A stretch of DNA of 64,000 bases from Nemertoderma westbladi (Eukaryota > Xenacoelomorpha > Nemertodermatida > Nemertodermatidae), in NCBI GenBank assembly GCA_032718475.1, contig JAUCBJ010001966.1, positions 1-64,000 on the forward strand, given 5' to 3'. Positions 33,976-44,853 of this stretch are shown piece after piece. The position numbers and the translations under genes are program-made. Positions within the stretch are counted from its first letter, which is position 1. Each line of letters opens with the position of its first letter. The notes below the pieces were generated by a model. That model saw only the letters and a list, made by a program, of their open reading frames with translations. It made no database searches and had not been told where the DNA came from.

Positions 33976-34106
33976 GAAACGTGCATCCCCCCAACTGATA
34001 GAGTTGACAAAGCCGCTTCCTCCAGATGCAGCATAAGTAATCTTGCCGATGATTTTACCGTTTTTACGAAGTCCATCATCATAACTGGAAAATTCTCCTG
34101 GAGACT
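33976..34106 (-). CDS. Candidate beta/gamma-crystallin exon on the opposite strand
   Basis: On the minus strand, acceptor TACCCATAG lies before 34106 and donor TTTC|GTAAGAGA after 33976. The 131-bp frame (entry phase 1) reads SPGEFSSYDDGLRKNGKIIG followed by KITYAA, which has the PG-Y/F-S-S...N-X-I-X-X-K spacing of a beta/gamma-crystallin half-motif. It sits inside the second intron of the plus-strand crystallin gene, so it could be an exon of an inverted paralogue or a relic. The plus strand is also open here, so orientation rests on the motif and the splice sites. Confidence 0.5.
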
Positions 34107-34239
34107 CTATGGGTACGTATTTAGGCCTACTATATATTTATTGGATTATGGAGTAATTTCCAATTATGGCGCCTGTCACCATCATTGTCTTCCAAATGTA
34201 ACTTTAGTTAGTGCATAATTGTTACAGCAGTAACAAATA

Positions 34240-34300
34240 ATTATTATTACACAGTAACAAATAATTATTACTGCATAACAAATAATTATTATTCCAAAAT
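34240..34300. repeat. Short AT-rich tandem repeat
   Basis: The unit ACAAATAATTATTATTACAC-like recurs three times. Confidence 0.5.
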
Positions 34301-34430
34301 TGTAACATTACTCAACGCTGTTAGTATTAACAGCGAGTTGTTATTTAGCACTTTACAACTTTAGAGGACATTACAGCATTGTATTGGCCTGTACATTTAG
34401 TATTGTATTTGGTGTTATTGTTTGCATGAT

Positions 34431-34486
34431 AACCATGACGGCGTTAAGTAATACCCCAGTGGACATTACTTAACGCCGTCATGGTT
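34431..34486. repeat. Perfect 22-bp stem hairpin
   Basis: AACCATGACGGCGTTAAGTA plus AT at 34431-34452 pairs exactly with 34465-34486 around a 12-base loop. Isolated; no flanking coding sequence. Confidence 0.75.
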
Positions 34487-34648
34487 AACAATAGGTGAAA
34501 ATTTGCCTGACAGCCAGATAGGCCTACTGCATTACCTACCGGAAGACGGGGTATAGCTATTAATAACCAGTAGGGCCTAGCTATATTATTCATAACATGG
34601 CTCCACACGCCACCATAAATATAAGCTAGTTAAAATTTTGGAATAAAA

Positions 34649-34806
34649 CTACATACATGCTTGTTGCAAAGTACTTTACAGTGTTATGATCCTCGTGGCT
34701 TTATTTTCACGCACTCACTACTGTAACGTTCGTTCGTGTAACAAAGCCACACTGTAAATGTATCATCACACTGTAAAGTGCTACTTTACACGCAAGTATG
34801 TAAATA
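34649..34806. repeat. MITE-like element with imperfect terminal inverted repeats
   Basis: The left end (CATACATGCTTG...ACTTTACAGTGTTATGAT) is the imperfect inverse of the right end (ATCATCACACTGTAAAGTGC...GCAAGTATGT) over about 45 bases; about 158 bp in total and non-coding. Confidence 0.55.
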
Positions 34807-35290
34807 GTTATTACCGCAGTACAAAATATTTATTGCTGAAGTACTAAACTGTCCTATCAATGGCCAATATAATTCAATTGAACCCCAATGCCGCAACACC
34901 CTTGATTTTATAAATGATAATTCTAGTTTAAATATCCACCTTTCTAGTTCCAGCTACCAGCAACACCAACAACGCTCCACTCATGCAGCACATAGATAGA
35001 ATTAACGATTCAACCATTGTTACGGGATTATCCCTATAAGCACTTCACCACTTCAGAAACCAATATGCCGCCGTATTAGCCACCATCCATTTTACGGCAG
35101 TTATTCTCACCCACCAATAAGCGATTTGCTACCTAATAAAGTCAATATAGCAATTAAGGGCTAGCGGCCAAACCAGCCACAATCACATGTTGCGCAAGCT
35201 ATGCCAATGCCATACAGTAACTGTGTTATATTGTTTACACATTGTGCATAGAGTTGTACAGGGACTAGTCGCTAACAATCTCTAATACTG

Positions 35291-35510
35291 TAAGATAAGA
35301 TAAGATAAGTTTATTTTCCACAAAATAAATTCACAAACAATAATAAGATAACACCATAATTTCTGTATAATATAAAGTGGTAGGGAGATAGTTTTATAGC
35401 AACGCTAGTAAGTAACTATCTACCTAGGGTGGGGGGTGGTGGAGGGGGAGGGAGGGGGAGGGGGGGGCGGGGGGGTGGTAGGGATGCGGAACCTAAGAAT
35501 ATTATAATAT
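35291..35510 (-). repeat. 3' end of a LINE, minus orientation (truncated copy)
   Basis: It begins with AAGATAAGATAAGATAAG and is the reverse complement of the 3' end of the plus-strand LINE at about 45240-45437, including the G/C homopolymer-rich segment (here G-rich at 35418-35478). A 3'-terminal copy with a short tandem tail is typical of 5'-truncated LINE insertions of the CR1/L2 group. Confidence 0.7.
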
Positions 35511-36024
35511 TGTATATTTGTATACAGATATTAGATACAAATATTTGTATATTTGAGGGAATGCTGGAGATTAGATTACCCAAACATTGATTAGTCATAT
35601 ATTGTCACTGTTACACAGCCAATTTGTAGCTACTCATAGCAGCCAATCAGAGCCTAGAGGGTTTGACACATGCATTACCGTATCCAGCGGTCCTGATAGA
35701 ACTCCTATATAGTATAGTATTATTCTACGTTAGACCATTCTACATCATATTGTACCTCACTTGTTCAGCTGTATGTAGTTCCTGCAGCAAAACCATTAGT
35801 TATTACAAACAAAGACTGACTTATAGTTTTCAACCTGTGCATTACCACTGTCCTGCACAAGCCCAGACTCGGGGCATTGGCTAGTTATCTAACTGCGTTT
35901 AATTTACTAAGATACTGTTTATCAACAATATGTGGAAGGTAAAGTTGAAACTAGCTGAGTTTTCCACAAGATATAGAACTATTAGCACCCCTTATGTCCT
36001 GTAACAACAAACTCGCTTGGCCTA

Positions 36025-36385
36025 TTCGCTTGTTTATGGGGGTAGAATAATTGTTTATGGGGGTAGAATAATTGTTTTTGGGGGTAGAATAATTGTTTTG
36101 GTGGGATGAATAATTGTTTTTGGGGGATGAATAATTGTTTTTGGGGGATGAATAATTGTTTTTGGGGAATCAATAATTGTTTTTGGGGGATGAATAATTG
36201 TTTTTGGGGAATCAATAATGGTTTTTGGGGGATGAATAATTGTTTTTGAGGGATGAATAATTGTTTTTGGGGAATCAATAATTGTTTTTGGGGGATGAAT
36301 AATTGTTTTTGGGGGATGAGTAATTGTTTTTGGGGGATGAGTAATTGTTTTTGGGGGATGAATAATTGTTTTTGGTGAGAAGGAT
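36025..36385. repeat. About 20-bp minisatellite
   Basis: About 18 copies of ATAATTGTTTTTGGGGGATG with variants ATCA and GAGT. No splice or coding sense is suggested. Confidence 0.9.
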
Positions 36386-37095
36386 ATTCAAAATTGGGGG
36401 ATGTGAATTGGTGCTACAAAAATATATATTTGGTGCAAAATAATTTATTTTGGTGTTACATCATCTAATTTGGGGTGGCATTCAATTAGTGGCGCTTTTT
36501 AATTAATCTTTTTTAAATTAAATTGTGATAATAATAATAATAGATATTCCCATAGAATTCACTGAGAAAAGTTATTCAGCTGACTGGGTAATACATTACA
36601 AAGTAACAGTTGACAACAGTACTCACAGCTGAGATGGTAAACTGACATTTTGGGAGTGTACATAGTTGAGGTGTTAATAGTAGACCGGTCAGATGTTTAG
36701 TGACGATTGTTGCCTATATTGCGGCGTATTTAATGTGTTGGTGTTTGATATAGAGTTTATTCTCAGGTGCATTTCTATATTAAATGTCACCTTACCCTAT
36801 ATTACTTTGTTGTATATTAACCTGTATTATTGGGTTACGTTATTCGCACCATACGTGCAGTAACTTCTATTGATGAGAAATAGTAGACCAGTAGTCAGGG
36901 AGTAAGTAGGTCAGTACAGCAGTGCGGGTGCTATGTCTGAATAAGTCTGATTACTGCTATATGCCGACTTATAAAAACTGAATGGCGTAATAATTGTACT
37001 TTGTATTTGTAACCATAACACGATTTAATCTTCATTGTAATACTAATTCGCCTGAGGAGTGACTGCGTTTTAACCAATCTCACCAACGCCGCAAC

Positions 37096-38142
37096 ATGCC
37101 GACCAAAGGTACCGGTAGTGAAAAATGTAATAAAGGAGGACACCAACTCCAGGGACGGACCGAACTCCACGATGATAAAGTTACTTTAACCTCGATTGTG
37201 GACAAACTGGACGCACTTAGCTCAGATACTAAAGTCATAAAAAACAACACGGTAAAAATGCAACAACAACTAGACCAGCTCCATAAAGAAAATAATCAAC
37301 TACGCAAAGAAAATGAAGATCTAAGGACAGAACTTGACCAGGTTAAAAAGCGACAGGATGACCTCGAGCAGTACGGGAAACGGCATAACATATTGGTACA
37401 TGGAATTACCGAAAACAACGTAGATAACGACAAACGAGTTTTACTCCAATGCCTAGGGGATCTTGGGGTAGATCCTCAATCGGTTGACGTGTTCCATCGC
37501 CTTGGGAAATTAAAAAGTGAGGGAGGTGGCTATACCGGTACTGTTAAACCACGGCCATTTGTTGTTCGATTTAAGTGTCACAGTGATCGTAATGTGGCCT
37601 TCGCAAAAAGAAAAGAAACAGGTAAGAATATATTTATTTCAGAGCATCTGACCAATAATCGGGCCGCATTAGTGCGTGAGGTGGTAGAACTGAAGAAGAA
37701 ACAGCTGGACTTGGGAATTACAACTGTTTATACGGTGAATGGAGTAGTGAAAGTCCGTCTGGAGAACGCCGAATATCCAGTGATTATTCGCAATAACGAC
37801 GATATATGTCAGCTAACGAAAGGGGAAGGTTTCTTACTTGTAGGAAATCGAGTAAGCCACGGTCGTAAGAAATATACGCGCAATGGTGCGAGAGAACGTG
37901 GACCGGGCCAGGCCCAGTTGCAGAATCGTGACGGCCTAACAGGAGTTAGGAATAATAAACCTAATGGCGCCTACCTTACTGATGGCAAAGAAGTGACGAC
38001 GAGATCAACATCCACTTCGAGAATCTCTACTCCTCTACTTAACAGGACAGTTTTGCAGCCCTTGACAGGGATGACCTTTCTGATGTTTCTAATGAGCGTG
38101 AAGATGACGAAGAAGTCGATGATTCTGCGAGTGAACCAGTAG
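37096..38142 (+). CDS. LINE ORF1 protein (coiled coil plus RRM-like domain)
   Basis: Open frame of 348 residues from ATG 37096. Residues about 30-95 form a Leu/Gln/Glu heptad coiled coil (LHKENNQLRKENEDLRTEL). Residues about 100-170 look like the RRM-like RNA-binding fold of L1/L2-type ORF1 proteins (NILVHGITEN, then PRPFVVRFK near 156). A C-terminal domain follows to about residue 250, then a low-complexity Arg/Thr/Ser tail. Such proteins coat the element RNA. The frame is intact, unlike ORF2. Confidence 0.75.
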   Translation: MPTKGTGSEKCNKGGHQLQGRTELHDDKVTLTSIVDKLDALSSDTKVIKNNTVKMQQQLDQLHKENNQLRKENEDLRTELDQVKKRQDDLEQYGKRHNILVHGITENNVDNDKRVLLQCLGDLGVDPQSVDVFHRLGKLKSEGGGYTGTVKPRPFVVRFKCHSDRNVAFAKRKETGKNIFISEHLTNNRAALVREVVELKKKQLDLGITTVYTVNGVVKVRLENAEYPVIIRNNDDICQLTKGEGFLLVGNRVSHGRKKYTRNGARERGPGQAQLQNRDGLTGVRNNKPNGAYLTDGKEVTTRSTSTSRISTPLLNRTVLQPLTGMTFLMFLMSVKMTKKSMILRVNQ

Positions 38143-38254
38143 AGGTTTGATTTGTGATGGATTGTGTTTCTCAACTATCTAACCCACGGCAATAGGAAAT
38201 TCGAATACTTTAGGAATTGCAGTTACTTTATGCCATTATATACATTAGGGTGAC

Positions 38255-38560
38255 ACGTCAACTGAACCAAAGTCAATTGAACCATGTCAATTGAACCACG
38301 TCAATTGAACCAACGTCAATTTAACATTGTGTCAATTGAACCAACGTCAATTGAACCACACGTCAATTGAACCATACGTCATTAGAACCAAAGTGTATCA
38401 CCCATCAATTGATCCTAACGTCAATTTAACCAAGCGTCAATTGAACCAAGCATCTATTGAACCAAGCATCAATTGACCCATGCGTCAATTGACCCATGCG
38501 TCAATTGACCCATGCGTCAATTGACCCAAGCATCAATTTAATGAAATGTTAATTTAACCA
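38255..38560. repeat. Left terminal array of the GTCAATTGAACC unit
   Basis: About 20 variants of GTCAATTGAACCAA(C/G) in tandem. Inverse counterpart at about 40797-41034. Confidence 0.9.
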
Positions 38561-38761
38561 ACAAAATAATAATTATTGCAAATTTTTTATTTTTTAATCG
38601 CGAAATGTTCTACTGGTGGATGAAGATTCTAGGATGATCTATTTTATTCAATGGGGTTGAATAATATTATTGAACACAGACATCAATGTAGTTTAACATT
38701 TTAATGTTCTTTGTTTATTTATTGGATGTATGCCATCGTCCATAGGTATTCTATTTTTTAA

Positions 38762-39216
38762 TTATTCATTAATCATTTCATATTTTCCCAGTGTTATGAT
38801 GCGATTTGGGTCATCGTTGCCTGTATCATGTAAAACAATGTCCATGAAATGTTCTGGAATTGTAAACTTAACGTTTGTCGGATTTGGTATTGCAACACTA
38901 CTTTCTAATCTGGCTCTTTGTATTGTCCTATACATTTGTGTTTTTCTTGGCATTTGTGATAGAATTGAATTGTCGATATTTTCCAGGCATGTCCCCAAAA
39001 TTGTACGTGTAGTCAATAACCCCTCTTTGGCCTTTGATTTCACTTCCGATATTATTTTGTTCGCTTCTGTCTTTAAGATCTCAGCACTATGTGAGTGTTC
39101 ACCAGATTCTTTTTTTATATCCTTGCCTTTTGTTATCATGGTAGCTTTGCATTTGTACTTTCGATAGGCTCTACACCTCCAGTTTTTCATTCCATCTTTT
39201 TCCGATTTCCGAAATT
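38762..39216 (-). pseudogene. FLYWCH zinc-finger protein, 5'-truncated by the Merlin-like insertion
   Basis: On the minus strand a frame ending at 38762 carries the second half of a FLYWCH finger (WRCRAYRKYKCKATM...HSHSAE), followed by a helical region found in FLYWCH/MULE-associated proteins (about 100 residues). The part above 39216 reads through the terminal repeat of the Merlin-like element, so the true N-terminus has been cut off. FLYWCH domains bind DNA and are common in Mutator-like transposons. Confidence 0.65.
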
Positions 39217-40502
39217 TACTTTTGCACTTTAGGTCCCCACCCCTAGATTTTTTTTGTGTGTGTTTTTTATGCAAATTACACTACTACAAGGTTAGTGTGA
39301 CTATCTAGGAACATTTTTGGTATAAAAAATGTTAGATTATGTTGCACCCCCGATCAACCCTAACCCAAAACAAAAAGGTTTATTTATTTATTTTTATTTA
39401 AAATAGTCAAGCGTTAAATCATTTTATGTAATTAAATAGCTAAAAAAAAGTACCGGTAAATTTATTTAATAAAATAGAATTCCTTGACATTGCTGAAAAA
39501 TGCCTCCATCTTGTTCAGCTTTGTTTTATTTTTTTCCCTCCACATGAACTCGATGAGATAACTTTCTAGCAGTAGTCTATGAGTTCCGCATTCTCTCTTG
39601 TTTCGGTTCTTTGCACGCATCCACATATTCTCCACTGACTGCGTATGAGCTCCAGTGTCAGGATCAACGAAATTTTTGCTGTGGTTGACTGTCTCGTGAT
39701 GGTAGCCTTCCGGAAGGTTTTCAATGCCGTTATAGGCCGCCCAGAGATCCGACATTATTATAGTGTTCGGGTGAATATACTCCTGTATTATTGGAAGCAG
39801 CGTTTCAGCTGATCGATTCTCAACAGGCACCAGAAATACTTCTTTAGTTTCACGATCAATACCGCCAAAAACCCACTGCTGTGTTACAACACGACCAACA
39901 TTACCAACATTTTTCTTCTAACAAATAGGCTCTCATCAATTTCAACTGTCCTACCATCGCCACCAATAACCACAGGATGCTTTATCAACATTTCTGCGCA
40001 AATATCCCTATGGAATTGCTTCCAATCGACATATGTATGTTCTGACCATCCAAGCTCTCTCTTAATCTTCTCAAAAGAAGACTCTTGATTCACCCAATAG
40101 TATGAAAATTCCAACAATGAAGAGATGCTCAAATGAGACCGTTCAAAGAATGAATCCTTGCGTATAGATAACTCTTTTCTACATGGTCGAGGGCAACGCC
40201 ACATCTCGCCATCTATAACGGTCTTTGATCTTAATTGCATCTGATTGCCACATGATGAACAATCCTTAGCCGAATATATTAAACAATTATCCCGACACCA
40301 ATTTAAAGTTTTTTCAAGTGAACTAGTGTGGTAAATGAGCTCACGAATAGAGTTCATTTTAGGCTACTGCTTTTATTAAAAATGTTAAACTGAATACATA
40401 AAAATGTTCTCAGATAATGCTATTCATATTCTAGAACATAATAATATTATGTTTCCTTGATATAAAAAAATCTGGGTGGTGGGGACCTAAAGTGCAAAAG
40501 TA
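39217..40502 (-). mobile_element. Merlin-like DNA transposon (IS1016/ISXO2-type)
   Basis: About 1.29 kb, the usual Merlin size, bounded by inverted repeats TACTTTTGCACTTTAGGTCC... at 39217-39255 and the complement at about 40468-40502. It encodes an ISXO2-type DDE transposase on the minus strand in two frames. No clear 8-9 bp target duplication is left. Confidence 0.8.
39462..40357 (-). pseudogene. Merlin/ISXO2-like DDE transposase, frame broken
   Basis: The first frame (40357 down to 39884) starts at an ATG and has an N-terminal Cys4-type finger (CSSCGNQ...WRCPRPC), a helix-turn-helix-like region and the start of the catalytic domain (VEIDESLF, the first Asp/Glu motif). The second frame (39830 down to 39462) holds the second Asp region (IIMSDLWAAYNGI) and the YHHETVNHSKNFVDP...TQSVENMW block with the final Glu, the hallmark of the ISXO2/Merlin family. 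A frame change near 39885 separates the halves, losing little or no sequence. Confidence 0.8.
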
Positions 40503-40796
40503 CCCTTTTTCCACTCTTAATATATATTTGTACCCGTTATAACTTACAACTTCGCCACCCCGCTCCAACTTGTAGTTTTCCATTGCTTATTTTATTTTGT
40601 CTGCATGTAATAACTCTTTTCACTCTTATATTTTAGTGAAATGTTCAACTATGCTTTTTTAAGATTCTAGAATTAATTTTTTTAATCACTATAGTTTTTA
40701 ATTGAATTATTTTTCTTTATTTGTAGTGTATTTTTCACAACACTGATAGGAATTAATTTCATTGATTCTTTATTTGATTATGGGTTTATTTATGCT

Positions 40797-41034
40797 TGGT
40801 TCAATTGACGTTTGGTTCAATTGACGTTTGGTTCAACTGACGTTTGGTTCAATTGCCACTTGGTTCAACTGACACTTGGTTCAATTGACGCTTGGTTCAA
40901 TTGACGCTTGGTTCAATTGACGCTTGGTTCAATTGCAGCTGGTTTAATTGACGCTGGGTCAATTGACGCATGGTTCAATTGACGTGTTTCAATTGACGTA
41001 GTTCAATTGACGTTGGTTCAATTTACATGGAACC
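40797..41034. repeat. Right terminal array of the GGTTCAATTGAC unit
   Basis: About 15 variants of TTGGTTCAATTGACG in tandem, the inverse of the left array. Confidence 0.9.
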
Positions 41035-41349
41035 ATACATTAGATTACCTAAGCTTTACTCTAAGTGTATTAGTACTTTACGTTAGTGCCATTTTTAAAT
41101 ATTTTTGTTGTTATTTAAATAGGTTATGGAATTGAGCAGGATTCAACAGGCCATCCTCTCCCCATATAGGAATAATAGTACCACTACTAATTGTTCCTAT
41201 TGTTAGTCGTAACAACCAGCTGTCTCAAACACCCTTGCCCCTTTTTTTTGAGTATTAGTATATGTCCTCAGCTACCTTTCACCCCACCCCCCCCCCCCCC
41301 CTATATGTTGCGGTTTTTGTTATAGCCAGATTAAACTAAATAAGAAACT

Positions 41350-43571
41350 TTTTCAATGTAATTTTTGTTGCCAGTCATTTCACCTTCAATGTGGCAGCTA
41401 TTTAACAGAAAATGACCTAAGAAGCCAGCAAAGCGATGTAAACTGGTGTGTATTTTGTTATCCAACTATTTTTCCCTTTCATATGGTTTGTGATGATGAT
41501 GAAGATATATTTGCAAATATTGATGCAGATAACATCCCCACCCTAGACCTTCTTGATAAATTTTTCAGGGACATTGATCCAGATTTAAATTTACTAAATT
41601 GTGAAACATCAAAGGACTATTACTCTGAGAATAGATTTGATAAGGAGTTTTTGGAACGCAGCAACGACTCCATTTCCATTTTTCACCTGAATATTCGTAG
41701 TCTCATGTCTAATTTTTCAGCAATGACTGATTATCTCAACGCTTTGGAGACTAAAATTGACCTTTTATGTTTCACCGAAACATTTTTAACAAAGGATTCT
41801 CTTATTGAAAACATTAATATAACTGGTTATCAAAAGCCAGTCTGCGGATTTCGGGAATATGGTGAACTTAAAAGGGGGGGAACCGCAGTATATGTCCGGG
41901 AGGAATTGGAAAGAATCGAGCGAACCGATTTGACGATAAATGGGCCAGAAAATACGTGGATAGAGATAACTAGGCCGCACCCACTTAAACCATTAATTGT
42001 TGGGTGTATTTATCGACCTGACACGATTAATGTTGAAACTTTTTTAAGCGATTTAGATGGGATGTTATCTTCATTGGCAGCTCAAAATTATGATGTGGTG
42101 CTGTGTGGGGATTTCAATATTGATCTTCTATAAAAATAAATTGATTTCTGAAAATTATCTTAACATACTTCACTCTAACGGTTTCAATCAATTAATTAAA
42201 CAGGCTACCAGAATTACAAAATTTTCCAAAACTTTAATAGATCATTTTAGTACAAATATAACTTCAGCTGTATGTTCTTCAGGCGTTCTTCTTACAGAAA
42301 TAGGCACTACTGATCATTTACCATCTTTTATTGTTTTGACAAAATATTCATCTTATTTCAAACCAGTAGCATCAAAACAAACATTTGATTACTCAAAATT
42401 TAAATCCACCCTATTTCTCGAGAGCTTGCAAAATATAAACAATTGGTCCTATAACAAAAATAGCGGAATATCAAATAATAATAAATTTGACCTATTTTAT
42501 ACGGATTTTGAGAATATATGTAAAAACCATCTTCCAACTAAAATAATTTCTAAAAAAAATATACCGCGTAAGCCCTGGTTAACTCCATCCTTAATTAAAT
42601 CAATTAATAAAAAAAATAAATTATATGGTAAATACGTTTCTAACCCTACAGAAAAAAATCATTCTAAGTATAAAGTGTATCGCAACAGTCTTACGACAAT
42701 TATACGTCAAACCGAGAAAACATATTATAGTAATCAATTTGAAAAAAATAAATCTAACATGAAGAAAACTTGGAGAACTATTAACACAGCCCTTCATAAA
42801 TCTACAAAAAATAAAATACCGAACAAACTCATAATTAAAAATAATCTAAATAATGATATTACAATTAGTGATTCCCAAGATATAGCTAATGAATTTAATA
42901 ATTTCTTTACTTCTATCGGACCAGAGCTTTCAAGTATTATTCCTTCATCGCCACGCTGTCCAACAAGACACATTAATCATAAAAAATTTAATTCTTTTTC
43001 GCTAATAGAAACAACACCGGTTGAGGTTCAGTATCTTTTGTTACACCTCAGTGACGACTCTGCTACTAATGACTCTTTTCCGGTAAAATTAGTTAAATTA
43101 GCCGCGCTTACTTTAAGTCTACACTTGTCAGACCTTATAAACTCCAGTATTCGTTCCGGTATATTTCCTGACAGTTTAAAACAAGCAAAGGTGATACCCG
43201 CTTACAAGGGTGGGTCTCCTACAGACACATCAAATTATCGCCCGATATCACTTTTACCTATGTTTAGTAAAATCTATGAGACTATAATTTGTTCACAACT
43301 TACATCTTACCTAGAGTTTAATAAGATACTCAGCCCTAATCAATTTGGCTTCAGGAAAAAATCTACAACTTCTGAAGCAATTTTGCAAATAGTTGAAAAG
43401 CTGCGCTCGGTTCTTGATTCAACTGACTCAGCCTGTGTTGTTTATATAGACTTGCGGAAGGCCTTTGATACCATCGACCATACAATTTTATTAAAAAAAT
43501 TACATTGTTATGGTATCAGAGGCCTCCCGCATGCTACGTTTTCAAGTTACTTAGCTAACCATTCACAATGA
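41350..43571 (+). pseudogene. LINE ORF2, first part: PHD-like finger, endonuclease and reverse transcriptase N-half
   Basis: Upstream of ATG 41483 and in the same frame is a Cys/His finger (CNFCCQSFHLQC...WCVFC, 41368-41460) of PHD type. The endonuclease (APE family) follows: FHLNIRSLMSN, CFTETFL, VVLCGDFNIDLL, to a stop at 42133. A shift of frame near 42100 leads to the reverse transcriptase in 42133-43571: KVIPAYKGG, SNYRPISLLP, QFGFRKKSTTSEA, VVYIDLRKAFDTIDH, then a stop at 43569-43571. The motifs are those of CR1/L2/Jockey-type elements. One frame change and one stop make it inactive. Confidence 0.82.
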
Positions 43572-44039
43572 GTTTCTATAGGTAGTAGCACCACGTCATC
43601 ATATAAATCGATATTATGTGGAATTCCTCAGGGCAGTATTCTGGGTCCACTTTTATTTTTGTTATATATTAATGACCTACCTAATTGCAGTAACTTTTTA
43701 ACTACATTGTTTGCAGACGACACCTCATTAATGACACATTCTCACAAACTTCTAGACCTGATTGACTCAACGAATTTAAATTTGAATGCAATATCCGACT
43801 GGTTAATAGATAACAAATTATCACCTGTTACTGACAAAACAGAGTATACCATCTACAGTAACTCTAAATCAAGACAATGCATTTTACCACCAATTAAAAT
43901 CAAAGATAAAATTCTTAAAAAAACGGGGACTGCAAAATACTTAGGTATCCTAATTGATAATAATCTAAATTTCAGATATCATATAACCCTTAAAATTTTA
44001 TTTATTTTAATTCTAAAAGGTTTAATTATAGAAGAATAA
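43572..44039 (+). pseudogene. LINE ORF2, second part: reverse transcriptase core with FADD motif
   Basis: Beyond the stop at 43569, in the same or an adjacent frame, follow CGIPQGSILGPLLFLLYIND and the catalytic TLFADDTSLM near 43710, then the thumb region (KYLGILIDNNLNF). The frame is cut at 43983 by the left arm of the large hairpin; about 60 residues expected before the C-terminal region are missing. Confidence 0.8.
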
Positions 44040-44492
44040 GTACTTCCCCATACAATTAACCCATATTGCACATAGGGGTAAATTAGTGAAAAAAAACAGT
44101 GTATGTAAAATATGTAACGGGAAAATATGACGTAAGCGATAAAAAAGTCCAGCAGATTTTGAGATTTTTTTAAGAATATATTCTTAAAAAAATCTCAAAA
44201 TCTGCTGGACTTTTTTATCGCTTACGTCATATTTTCCCGTTACATATTTTAAATTACGCAAAAAGTCCAGCAGATTTTGAGATTTTTTTAAGAATATATT
44301 CTTAAAAAAATCTCAAAATCTGCTGGACTTTTTTATCGCTTACGTCATATTTTCCCGTTACATATTTTACATACACTGTTTTTTTTCACTAATTTACCCC
44401 TATGTGCAATATGGGTTAATTGTATGGGGAAGTACTTATTCTTCTATAATTAAACCTTTTAGAATTAAAATAAATAAAATTTTAAGGGTTAT
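43983..44492. repeat. 510-bp inverted duplication with 233-bp arms
   Basis: 43983-44215 and 44260-44492 are exact or nearly exact reverse complements around a 44-base spacer. The right arm carries LINE ORF2 sequence in the sense direction, so the left arm is an inverted copy of it. Within it is a perfect 144-bp palindrome (44107-44250, centre AAGAATATATTCTT) and a partial second copy centred at 44296. The inner palindrome looks like a MITE. Confidence 0.9.
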
Positions 44493-44853
44493 GACGTTTA
44501 GCCACTTCCAAGAGTCATCCCTCCCATTGTATCGAAAGCTAAATATATTGCCAGTTGAAAATTTATATAAATATCAAGTTTGCAGCATTATGTACGACGT
44601 TAGCCGAGATTTATCCTCGCCCTTATCACAATTATTTACTAAACTTTCAACACATCACTCATATAACACAAGAGCTGCAGCAGCGGGAGGCTTTCATTTC
44701 CCAAGGGTAAGTCTAAATATAGCGCACCAATCGTTAGCAATGCAAGGTCCCAAACTGTGGAATACCTTAGACCCAGAAATTCGACGTATACCTAATAAAT
44801 CTATTTTTTTGAAAAAATTAAAATCGTTTTACCTATATTCTCAAAACCGTTAG
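44404..44853 (+). pseudogene. LINE ORF2, C-terminal part
   Basis: Reads QYGLIVWGSTYSS, KINKILRVMTF and LPVENLYKYQ..., then HSYNTRAA and the terminal LAMQGPKLWNTL. This is the conserved C-terminal region of CR1/L2-like ORF2 proteins. The start of this frame is inside the right arm of the hairpin. Confidence 0.75.

Larger units (their letters stand above)
38249..41034 (-). mobile_element. MULE-like element with tandem-array termini and a FLYWCH gene, split by a Merlin-like element
   Basis: It is flanked by the 9-bp direct duplication ATACATTAG (38240-38248 and 41035-41043), the length typical of Mutator-like elements. Its ends are inverted arrays of a 12-15 bp unit: GTCAATTGAACC repeats at about 38255-38560 and GGTTCAATTGAC repeats at about 40797-41034. 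Inside, on the minus strand, is a FLYWCH-finger coding piece; no MULE transposase is present. At about 39217-40502 a second transposon (Merlin-like) has inserted into it. The whole block separates ORF1 and ORF2 of the LINE. Confidence 0.8.

Noticed and set aside
33971-34130. Plus-strand exon (LSYETCIPPTD...) at the same place as the minus-strand crystallin exon
   Set aside because: It is open, but shows no known motif, whereas the minus strand has both a crystallin pattern and better splice sites.
35416-35598. Proline-rich minus-strand frame
   Set aside because: Read from the G/C-rich homopolymer segment of the LINE tail.
38255-38560. CRISPR-like or operator array
   Set aside because: Units are diverged, touch each other and are mirrored at the far end of a transposon with a 9-bp duplication.
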